From positions 1 through 57,866 of the forward strand of contig CASECT010000041.1 of the NCBI GenBank assembly GCA_949286525.1: a DNA stretch of 57,866 bases, written 5' to 3'. The notes below the pieces were generated by a model. It was not told the origin of the DNA and made no database searches. It saw only the letters and a program-made list of their open reading frames with translations. The position numbers and the translations under genes are program-made. Positions 15,291-22,866 of this stretch are shown here, piece after piece. Source of the DNA: an uncultured Eubacteriales bacterium. Its GTDB lineage: Bacteria > Bacillota > Clostridia > Lachnospirales > Lachnospiraceae. The stretch's first letter is position 1. Each line of letters opens with the position of its first letter.

Positions 15291-17708
15291 TTATACATTC
15301 GCACGCACCGTATTCTCATTCAAAAATTTCTGAATATTGGATGCGTTCACATATTTCTTTGTGCGTTCTCCATCTACTACCACAAGAGTCGGCGCCTGCA
15401 TGACACCGTACTGTCTGGTAAGATCTTCGTTTTCCTCAGCGTCCACCAGCACATAATCCACGCCCTCCAGCATCTTCTTTGCCAAAGCGCAGTTCGGACA
15501 GGTCTTTGTCGTAAACAGATACTTCACAGACTTCTTTTGCCCGGTACCCTGCTCCGGTTTCCGGACGTCCATCTTCTCGATCTTTACGTCGTCCCCGGAA
15601 ATCGTCACTTTGTGGCGGATCGGATGCTTTAATACAGAATGCTTGATATCGTACAGTTTCCGGTTCTTGTACTCCTGAATCTTTCCTTCGTTCCAGTTCT
15701 GCACAGGACGGTAATAACCGGTAATCCGGGAATAAACCTCAGATTTCTCGCCGCAATAAGGACAGGTAAAATGCTCGCCCGTCAGATAGCCGTGGTTTTT
15801 GCAGATAGAATATGTCGGAGACAACGTGTAATAAGGAAGCTTGTAATTTTCCGCTATGGTCTTTACCAGCTCCGCCGCCGACTTCCAATCCTGCAGTTTC
15901 TCTCCCAGAAACGCGTGGAAAACTGTACCGGAAGTGTACAGCGTCTGCAGCTCATCCTGAATATCCAGCGCGTCAAAGATATCGGAGGTATACTCTACAG
16001 GCAGATGGGAACTGTTGGTGTAGAATGGGGTATCTCCCTCTTTTCCGGCGGTAATGATATCCGGATAACGCTCCCTGTCGTGTTTTGCCAGACGATATGT
16101 CGTGGACTCTGCCGGCGTCGCCTCCAGGTTGTAGAGATCGCCGTACTCCTCCTGATAATCGGAGAGACGCTCCCTCATATGATTCAGCACATCCTTGGCA
16201 AAGGCCTGCGTCTTGGGATATGTCAAATCTTTCCGCAGCCATTTCGCGTTCAGCCCCACTTCGTTCATTCCGATCAATCCGATGGTGGAAAAATGATTGT
16301 CAAAGGTTCCCAGATACCGCTTGGTATAGGGATAGAGTCCCTCGTTCAGCAGCTTGGTAATCACGCCCCTCTTGATCTTCAGGGACCGGGCCGCGACGTC
16401 CATCATATGGTCCAGGCGGTTATAAAATTCCCTCTCGTCGGCGGACAGATACGCGATCCTTGGCAGATTAATGGTAACCACGCCCACTGATCCGGTACTC
16501 TCGCCGGAGCCGAAGTATCCGCCGGATTTCTTCCGAAGCTCTCGCAAATCCAGACGAAGTCTGCAGCACATGGACCGTACATCGCTTGGTTCCATATCAC
16601 TGTTGATATAATTGGAGAAGTAGGGGGTGCCATACTTCGCCGTCATCTCAAACAGCAGACGGTTGTTCTCTGTATCAGACCAGTCGAAGTCGCTGGTAAT
16701 GGAATATGTAGGGATCGGATACTGGAATCCTCTTCCGTGGGCATCGCCCTCAATCATGGTCTCCAGGAACGCCTTGTTGACCATGTCCATCTCTTTCTTA
16801 CAGTCCTTGTATTTGAAATCCATTTCCTTCCCGCCGACAATAGCAGGGAGTTCCGCCAGATCCGCCGGAACCGTCCAGTCCAGGGTAATATTGGAGAAAG
16901 GCGCCTGGGTACCCCAACGGCTTGGGGTATTTACACCATAAATAAAGGACTCAATACATTTCTTAACCTCCGGATAGGTCAGATGATCTGTCTTCACAAA
17001 AGGCGCCAGATAGGTGTCAAAGGAAGAAAAAGCCTGGGCTCCCGCCCACTCATTCTGCATGATCCCCAGGAAGTTTACCATCTGATTGCAGAGCACCGAC
17101 AGATGTTTTGCCGGGGCGGAAGTAATCTTGCCAGGAATGCCGCCCAGCCCCTCCTGTATCAGCTGCTTTAAGGACCATCCGGCACAGTAACCGGTCAGCA
17201 TGGAAAGATCGTGAATATGAAGATCCGCATTGCGGTGCGCGTCCGCGATCTCCTCGTCGTAGATCTCAGACAGCCAGTAGTTTGCGGTAATCGCACCCGA
17301 ATTGCTCAGGATCAGGCCGCCCACGGAATAGGTCACAGTAGAGTTCTCTTTCACGCGCCAGTCCTCTACCTTGACGTAGCTGTTGACCACATCCTTGTAA
17401 TCCAGGATGGTAGACTTCATATTGCGCATCTTCTCCCGCTGTTTCCGATAAAGGATATAGGCCTTGGCCACCTCGGTGTAACCGGTCTGCTCCAGCACCG
17501 TCTCCACGCTGTCCTGGATGGCCTCCACATGAATCTTGCCATCTTTGATCTTATTCTGAAAATCTGCCGACACACGCAGTGAAAGCAGTCCGAGAATATC
17601 ATCGTTGTACTCCATCTTAGTAGCACGGAATGCCTTCTCTATCGCCGCGTTAATCTTTCCAAGATTAAATTCCGTGATCTCGCCGTCTCTTTTTACTACT
17701 TCAAACAT
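15291..17708 (-). CDS. nrdD: Anaerobic ribonucleoside-triphosphate reductase with C-terminal glutaredoxin-like domain
   Basis: An 805-residue class III reductase that makes dNTPs without oxygen. An ATP-cone fills the N-terminus (MFEVVKRDGEITEFNLGKIN). The zinc site CPYCG lies close to the glycyl-radical loop RITGYYRP near residue 690. After residue 725 there is an extra domain of about 80 residues with TTKTCPNCALAKK and a cis-proline-like QAPTLVV, a glutaredoxin/thioredoxin fold that could supply reductant. The ATG at 17708 follows AGGTGG and gives the family N-terminus; an in-frame start 12 codons upstream is less likely. The activase gene nrdG is not adjacent: the downstream region is debris. 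Confidence 0.95.
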   Translation of the reverse strand: MFEVVKRDGEITEFNLGKINAAIEKAFRATKMEYNDDILGLLSLRVSADFQNKIKDGKIHVEAIQDSVETVLEQTGYTEVAKAYILYRKQREKMRNMKSTILDYKDVVNSYVKVEDWRVKENSTVTYSVGGLILSNSGAITANYWLSEIYDEEIADAHRNADLHIHDLSMLTGYCAGWSLKQLIQEGLGGIPGKITSAPAKHLSVLCNQMVNFLGIMQNEWAGAQAFSSFDTYLAPFVKTDHLTYPEVKKCIESFIYGVNTPSRWGTQAPFSNITLDWTVPADLAELPAIVGGKEMDFKYKDCKKEMDMVNKAFLETMIEGDAHGRGFQYPIPTYSITSDFDWSDTENNRLLFEMTAKYGTPYFSNYINSDMEPSDVRSMCCRLRLDLRELRKKSGGYFGSGESTGSVGVVTINLPRIAYLSADEREFYNRLDHMMDVAARSLKIKRGVITKLLNEGLYPYTKRYLGTFDNHFSTIGLIGMNEVGLNAKWLRKDLTYPKTQAFAKDVLNHMRERLSDYQEEYGDLYNLEATPAESTTYRLAKHDRERYPDIITAGKEGDTPFYTNSSHLPVEYTSDIFDALDIQDELQTLYTSGTVFHAFLGEKLQDWKSAAELVKTIAENYKLPYYTLSPTYSICKNHGYLTGEHFTCPYCGEKSEVYSRITGYYRPVQNWNEGKIQEYKNRKLYDIKHSVLKHPIRHKVTISGDDVKIEKMDVRKPEQGTGQKKSVKYLFTTKTCPNCALAKKMLEGVDYVLVDAEENEDLTRQYGVMQAPTLVVVDGERTKKYVNASNIQKFLNENTVRANV

Positions 17709-17791
17709 CGCTCTTCCACCTTTCCCAATACACCCTGTCTTCATCAGCGCATCTGTGCCAGACAGTGCGCAGTTTTCGCTGTATGTAAGTC

Positions 17792-17820
17792 ATTATATCA
17801 AAATATGGTAATTGGGTCAA
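17792..17820 (-). promoter_or_regulatory. nrdD promoter
   Basis: On the minus strand TTGACC (17815-17820) and TATAAT (17792-17797) are exactly 17 bases apart, a near-consensus sigma-A promoter. It gives an nrdD leader of about 75 bases. Confidence 0.8.
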
Positions 17821-17827
17821 CGCAGCA

Positions 17828-17843
17828 CAACAAGATATTGTGT
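17828..17843 (-). promoter_or_regulatory. NrdR-type box upstream of nrdD
   Basis: ACACAATATCTTGTTG on the minus strand closely resembles the NrdR consensus (acaCwAtATaTwGtgt), 7 bases upstream of the nrdD -35 hexamer. A second, poorer candidate (ACCATATTTTGATATA) lies between -35 and -10 about 34 bases away. NrdR repressors usually bind paired boxes, so the weak second box limits confidence. Confidence 0.5.
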
Positions 17844-17874
17844 CTTAGTTTTGTATGCGATTTTTATCTATTTT

Positions 17875-19125
17875 TCACAAAAATTGATCCGGCAGCCATT
17901 TTTTTGGCACCAAGGCCTTGACAAAAACGCCTTCCGGTGTATATTCCTCTTTCAAGATTTCCCCCTTGGCTCTGATCAGAGAAAGCTGCTGCATCCGATC
18001 ATACCCAAAAGTCTCTTCCACCAGAACCTTATCTTCCCGCAGCATTCGGGCCAGCGCCGCCCTTACCTCTTCCAGCCCCTGTCCGCTCTTCGCGCTGATA
18101 CAGATCGTCTGATCCGCCCGGAAATCCCGCAGGATCTCTCCTTCCGCCAGAAGATCCATCTTGTTGAACAGAGTGACAATCTTCTTATCCCGCACCCCCA
18201 GCATGTCCAGCGTCTGGTATACAATATACATCTGTTTCTCCATCTGAGGGCTGGAGGCGTCCACCACATGAAGAATATAGTCCGCGTACTTTGCCTCCTC
18301 CAGGGTGCTGCGAAAGGCTTCCACCAGATGATGGGGAAGTTTGCGAATGAATCCCACCGTATCTGTCAAAAGAATCTGCTGCTTCCCCTGCAGTTCAAGC
18401 AGGCGGGTAGTAGTATCCAAAGTGGCAAAGAGCTGATCCTGAGCCAGGATCCCTGCGTCCGTCAACGCGTTTAACAGAGTGGATTTTCCGGCATTGGTAT
18501 AGCCCACGATAGCCGCCACGGGGATTTCCTTTTTCCCTCGCTGCTTCCGGTTCAATTCCCTGTGTTCCACCATATCCCCCAGTTCCTTCTTGAGCTGGGA
18601 AATCCTGCTCTTCATTCTCCGGCGGTCCACCTCCAGCTTTTTCTCTCCGGGACCTCTGGTTCCGATACCGCCGCCCTGCCGGGAGAGCGCCTGTCCCTTT
18701 CCTGTCAGTCTGGAAAGTCCATAACGAAGCTGAGCCAGTTCCACCTGGATCTTTCCCTCGCTGCTTTTGGCATGGCGCGCAAAGATATCCAGAATGACCA
18801 TGGTTCGGTCCATAACCTTGACCCCCAGAAGATCCTCCAGATTCTTATACTGCACACTGGTCAGCTCGTCATCACACACAATTCCGTCCGCCCCGGCAGC
18901 CGAAATCATCCGGCGGATCTCCTCCACCTTGCCCTTACCCACATAGGTACCCGGATGAATCATCTCCCGATTCTGCAGAACCGTACCCGCAACCTCCGCT
19001 CCGGCTGTGCGCAGCAGCTCTTCCAGTTCCTTCAAAGAATCCAGCGCGTCGTCCCCGTCCTCCACGGAGACGCCCACCATGATAACCCGCTCCGCCTCTT
19101 CCCTTGTTTTTACCGCTCGTTCCAT
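17875..19125 (-). CDS. hflX: GTPase HflX
   Basis: A 416-residue ribosome-associated GTPase that helps split or rescue stalled 70S ribosomes. The P-loop is GYTNAGKST (208-216), the switch/G3 motif is DTVGFIRKLPHHL, and the G4 NKMD appears as FNKMDLL. The glycine-rich GGGIGTRGPGE linker typical of HflX precedes the G domain. It starts 4 bases after the TPR lipoprotein gene and probably shares its transcript. No terminator is evident before the nrdD control region. Confidence 0.95.
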   Translation of the reverse strand: MERAVKTREEAERVIMVGVSVEDGDDALDSLKELEELLRTAGAEVAGTVLQNREMIHPGTYVGKGKVEEIRRMISAAGADGIVCDDELTSVQYKNLEDLLGVKVMDRTMVILDIFARHAKSSEGKIQVELAQLRYGLSRLTGKGQALSRQGGGIGTRGPGEKKLEVDRRRMKSRISQLKKELGDMVEHRELNRKQRGKKEIPVAAIVGYTNAGKSTLLNALTDAGILAQDQLFATLDTTTRLLELQGKQQILLTDTVGFIRKLPHHLVEAFRSTLEEAKYADYILHVVDASSPQMEKQMYIVYQTLDMLGVRDKKIVTLFNKMDLLAEGEILRDFRADQTICISAKSGQGLEEVRAALARMLREDKVLVEETFGYDRMQQLSLIRAKGEILKEEYTPEGVFVKALVPKKWLPDQFL

Positions 19126-19129
19126 ACAG

Positions 19130-20104
19130 CTACCTCGTTAAAAACTGCTGCTCCTGCAGTGCCACCTGGTCGCCGGGATAATCCTGCAGATACTCCGCAA
19201 GTTTCGCCTGCGCTTCCTCTAGCTGTCCGCACCTCTCCATTGCCGCGATCTCATTCTTTCTCAACTCCTGAGAATTCGTTACCTCCGCACAGGCAAGCCC
19301 CTGCTGATAATACTCTAACGCCTGGGAATAATTCTGGGCATCCATAGCCATATTGCCCAGGAGAGTCAGCCCCTCACTGGAAATGTTTCTGCTGTTCAAA
19401 TACGCGTCCACCATCTCCTTGGCACTGTCCGTATCCTGCTGCAGCGTATAGATCTGCGCCAGATAAACCCTCGCCTCATCTTCCTTCTTGTCCACTGCCT
19501 TCAACAGCGCCTTCTCAGCAGCGTCGTACTGACCGAGAATGATATAAATTCTGCCTCGGTTCAGACAATTGTAGGCGCTGTCCCCCTCGATCTCCAGTGC
19601 CATATTCAAAAATTCGGCCGCCTCCTCCTGATATCCCAGGGCATTCAAATTTTCATAGATGCCGATATAAAGATCATAATTTTCATCGTCCCGCTCCACT
19701 GCCTGACGATAATCCTCCAGAGCCCTTTCCAGATCTCTCTGTCCCGCATATATACTGCCACGCAGAAAACAGGCATCCGCATTTTTGTCATCGTACTGTG
19801 TCAGGGCATCATACACTTCCACAGCCTCCTGTGCACGTCCGGCCCGATAGAGCGCAGCCGCCTTATAGTAACAGATATCAATCTCCTGCGTTCCGACACT
19901 TCCGCCGGAGAGATCCAGCGCCTGCTGGAACAGTTCCAGAGCCTGCTCGTACTCCCCGGAAGCCATGGCCACAATCCCCTGCTGTTTATATTCTTCCTGC
20001 TGTTCTTTTCCGTTTGCGGTGCAGCCTGACAACACAACGCAGACCGCCGCCATACACAAATATCCTGTACACCGATATTTTTTCCCGTTTCTTTTCTCTT
20101 TCAT
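19130..20104 (-). CDS. TPR-repeat lipoprotein
   Basis: A 324-residue protein with a signal peptide ending in the lipobox LSGC (Cys28), so it should be anchored on the outer face of the membrane. The rest is a row of about seven tetratricopeptide repeats (for example GIVAMASGEYEQALELFQQA), predicted to form a protein-binding solenoid. ATG 20104 is chosen because it places the signal peptide correctly and follows AAGGA; upstream in-frame codons are not protein-like. It is transcribed with hflX and divergent from the amidase. A weak promoter, TGTACA-17-TATGAT, is at 20166-20194. Its partner is unknown. Confidence 0.85.
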   Translation of the reverse strand: MKEKRNGKKYRCTGYLCMAAVCVVLSGCTANGKEQQEEYKQQGIVAMASGEYEQALELFQQALDLSGGSVGTQEIDICYYKAAALYRAGRAQEAVEVYDALTQYDDKNADACFLRGSIYAGQRDLERALEDYRQAVERDDENYDLYIGIYENLNALGYQEEAAEFLNMALEIEGDSAYNCLNRGRIYIILGQYDAAEKALLKAVDKKEDEARVYLAQIYTLQQDTDSAKEMVDAYLNSRNISSEGLTLLGNMAMDAQNYSQALEYYQQGLACAEVTNSQELRKNEIAAMERCGQLEEAQAKLAEYLQDYPGDQVALQEQQFLTR

Positions 20105-20252
20105 ACGCACTCTATCCTTAAACGCATACCGACAGTCGCCGGCTTCTCTTCTCTTTCCTTTCCCTATCATAACAAAATCTGAATTTTCTGTACACATTTT
20201 TCCTTCTTTTTCATAGACTATACAGATAAAAAAACACGGCAAAGGAAAATAT

Positions 20253-21422
20253 ATGGCTGAACGAATCATCATAGACCCGGGCCACGGAGGCTTTGACGCC
20301 GGGGCTTCCTACGAAAACAGAAAAGAGAAGGACGATAATCTGCGCCTGGCACTGGCTGTGGGACAACGGTTGGAAAACGCAGGCTATGACGTGGTATACA
20401 CAAGAACCGCGGATCAATATGATTCCCCCTTCGACAAGGCGCAGATAGCCAACAACGCACAGGGAGATCTGTTTGTCTCCTTCCACAGAAATTCCTCCGA
20501 GCGTCCCAATCAATACAACGGCGTACAGACACTCGTCTACGGGGGAAGCTCTCTGGCTGACCGTGTGGCAGAAAATGTGAATGAGAATCTCGAACAGCTT
20601 GGGTTTCGGAACATCGGCACAGATCAGCGCCGGGAACTGGTAGTCCTAAGACGAACCGCCATGCCTGCTGTGCTGCTGGAAGTGGGATTTATCAATTCCG
20701 AGCAGGACAATGCGCTCTTTGACCAGAACTTTTCGGAAATCGCAGATGCCATTGTGACAGGTATCGAGCGTGCGCTTCCCTCCAGCGGAGCTTCTCCCTC
20801 CGGTTATCGGAACACCTTTCCGTCATATGACAGGGATCTCTATGAGCAGAATACCGCCCCTGCGGATACGGTTCCGTCCGGAACCGGTACGCTGGAAGCC
20901 ACACCTCTGGAGAATGTTCCCCCGGAATCCTCTGCCATGGAAAGTACTTCCGAAGACGCCGGCAACGATCATACAACATCCGCCGCGCCCGTGATGGCAA
21001 ATGCCTCTGAAGCGGCGGCTGCTCTCACAATGGAGGATGCCTCCTCGATGTCAGATCCCGGGTATCCCGCCGTGGAAACGGTCTTTCCCGGAAGACCGGG
21101 TTCTCCCTCCGCTCCTCAACAGCGGCCTCCTGTGGCTAGCGACAGACCATCCTCTCCCCGGCAGCGGCCTCCTGTGATGCCTGACCAGGGACCTTACTAC
21201 TACTATATTCAGGTTGGCCTGTTCCGGCAACCGCAAAATGCCGTATACCTGATGGGCCGCCTGCGCCAGCAGGGATATCCCGTCATCTGGCACAGAGTCT
21301 CCGGCCTGATTGCCATATGGATCGGTCCCTACACCACTCTGGACGAGGCGGTCAGCGTGCAGCGGGAACTGCACGGTGCCGGCCATGACACACTGATTGT
21401 AACAAACCGTCTGATCCGTTGA
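20253..21422 (+). CDS. N-acetylmuramoyl-L-alanine amidase with C-terminal SPOR-like domain
   Basis: A 389-residue Amidase_3 enzyme that cuts the bond between muramic acid and the stem peptide. The zinc ligands are His11 (DPGHGG), Glu25 and His78 (SFHRN), and the catalytic Glu143 is in LLEVGF. A Pro/Ser/Ala-rich linker (about 180-310) contains a near-duplicate RQRPPV / QQRPPV. The last 75 residues (YYYYIQVGLF to the end) resemble a SPOR glycan-binding domain. No signal peptide is visible and no upstream start adds one, which is unusual for a cell-wall enzyme. A ribosome binding site AAAGGAAAA precedes ATG 20253. Confidence 0.88.
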   Translation: MAERIIIDPGHGGFDAGASYENRKEKDDNLRLALAVGQRLENAGYDVVYTRTADQYDSPFDKAQIANNAQGDLFVSFHRNSSERPNQYNGVQTLVYGGSSLADRVAENVNENLEQLGFRNIGTDQRRELVVLRRTAMPAVLLEVGFINSEQDNALFDQNFSEIADAIVTGIERALPSSGASPSGYRNTFPSYDRDLYEQNTAPADTVPSGTGTLEATPLENVPPESSAMESTSEDAGNDHTTSAAPVMANASEAAAALTMEDASSMSDPGYPAVETVFPGRPGSPSAPQQRPPVASDRPSSPRQRPPVMPDQGPYYYYIQVGLFRQPQNAVYLMGRLRQQGYPVIWHRVSGLIAIWIGPYTTLDEAVSVQRELHGAGHDTLIVTNRLIR

Positions 21423-21504
21423 CTCCGGCGCTGACCGGAGTGAAACGGAGAAGATCAGGAAATTTTCGGAGAATCCGAAGTAATGCTCCGCTCACGCACC
21501 GGGA

Positions 21505-21530
21505 CCGGGATCTGAAAAGATCAGTCCCGG
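21505..21530. terminator. Stem-loop between convergent amidase and ahcY genes
   Basis: CCGGGA and TCCCGG flank CTGA/TCAG with a 1-base bulge and an AAAGA loop. The hairpin overlaps the ahcY stop codon. T-tracts are weak on both sides. A second, shorter stem, ACTCCGG with CCGGAGT, is at 21422-21441 just after the amidase stop. Confidence 0.4.
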
Positions 21531-22780
21531 TGGTCAATGCCGGAGGAGTTCAGATATGCCTCCTGCTCCGGTGTCAGATGGTCGATGGCGATTCCCAGGA
21601 ATCGAAGTTTCCGCTCAGCCACTTCCAGGTCCACCTCGCGGGGAACCACGATCAGTTTTTCCTTCAGCTCAGCAGCATGTTTGACCAGATATCTTGCGCT
21701 CAACGCCTGAATGGCAAAGCTCATGTCCATGATCTCCGCCGGATGCCCGTCGCCGCAGGCCAGATTGACAAGCCGTCCCTCGCCCAGAACATAGACAAAA
21801 TGATCCTTCTTCACTTCATATCCCTTGATATTTGCCCTTTGATCGATGACAGAGAGCGCCATCTCCCGCAGTTCCTTCATATTGATCTCAACGTCAAAAT
21901 GTCCTGCATTACAGAGAATCGCTCCATTTTTCATGCGCAGGAAATCTTCCTTCCCGATCACATCTGCACATCCGGTAACTGTCACAAAGAAATCTCCGAT
22001 CTCAGCAGCCTGGCGCATGGGCATAACCTCAAAGCCGTCCATTACCGCCTCGATGGCCTTGATGGGATCCACCTCCGTGACAATTACCTTGGCTCCCAGG
22101 CCTTTTGCCCGCATGGACACACCCTTGCCGCACCAGCCGTAACCGGCCACCACCACATACTTTCCAGCCACAATCAGATTTGTGGTGCGGTTGATACCAT
22201 CCCAGACAGACTGCCCGGTACCATAGCGGTTGTCAAACAGATGCTTGCAGTCTGCGTTGTTGACCATGACCATCGGAAATTCCAACTCCTCCTTCTGCGC
22301 CATCGCCATCAGACGGATAATGCCTGTGGTCGTCTCTTCGCATCCTCCGATCACATAAGGCAGCCGATCACGCATTTCTGTGTGAAGCATATGCACCAGA
22401 TCGCCGCCGTCATCGATGATAATCTGACAGTTGTGCTCCAACACCTTCCGGATATGCCGGTTATATTCTTCCTCGGTGGACGCATGCCATGCGTAGACAC
22501 GCAGGCCCGCCTTTACCAGCGCCGCAGCCACATCATCCTGGGTGGACAGGGGATTGCTGCCCGTAATGTACATTTCCGCCCCTCCGGCAGCCAGCACCTT
22601 ACAAAGATAGGCCGTCTTCGCCTCCAGGTGAATGGAGAGTGCCACGCGAATGCCCTCGAAGGGCCGCTCTTTTCCAAAATCCTCCTCCAGGCTGCGCAGC
22701 AGCGGACAGTTCTTTCTTACCCAGTCGATCTTGTGCTCGCCGGATTCCGCCAGATTGATATCGCGAATTTCATAATCCAT
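21521..22780 (-). CDS. ahcY: Adenosylhomocysteinase
   Basis: A 419-residue NAD-dependent enzyme that splits S-adenosylhomocysteine to adenosine and homocysteine, removing the inhibitor left by methyl transfer. The NAD-binding VAGYGWCGKGVSMRAKGLGA is intact, and HLEAKTAYL and TGSNPLSTQDD are in the substrate domain. It is the short bacterial/archaeal form. ATG 22780 follows GGAGGAGAAATAT and gives the family N-terminus. No SAH riboswitch fits in the leader of about 45 bases. Confidence 0.95.
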   Translation of the reverse strand: MDYEIRDINLAESGEHKIDWVRKNCPLLRSLEEDFGKERPFEGIRVALSIHLEAKTAYLCKVLAAGGAEMYITGSNPLSTQDDVAAALVKAGLRVYAWHASTEEEYNRHIRKVLEHNCQIIIDDGGDLVHMLHTEMRDRLPYVIGGCEETTTGIIRLMAMAQKEELEFPMVMVNNADCKHLFDNRYGTGQSVWDGINRTTNLIVAGKYVVVAGYGWCGKGVSMRAKGLGAKVIVTEVDPIKAIEAVMDGFEVMPMRQAAEIGDFFVTVTGCADVIGKEDFLRMKNGAILCNAGHFDVEINMKELREMALSVIDQRANIKGYEVKKDHFVYVLGEGRLVNLACGDGHPAEIMDMSFAIQALSARYLVKHAAELKEKLIVVPREVDLEVAERKLRFLGIAIDHLTPEQEAYLNSSGIDHRD

Positions 22781-22832
22781 ATATTTCTCCTCCGATCTCT
22801 TTTGCTTTGCCTCCCGGCAACCAGTCGAAAAT

Positions 22833-22861
22833 ATTATAGCCGAGATCGGGAGGCCTTGCAA
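22833..22861 (-). promoter_or_regulatory. ahcY promoter
   Basis: TTGCAA (22856-22861) and TATAAT (22833-22838) on the minus strand are 17 bases apart. It begins 6 bases after the stop codon of the last pilus-locus gene, so ahcY can be transcribed independently. Confidence 0.75.
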
Positions 22862-22866
22862 TTCTT

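Noticed and set aside
22781..22832. SAH riboswitch before ahcY
   Set aside because: The leader from the predicted start to ATG is only about 45 bases and lacks the conserved core, so there is no room for the aptamer.
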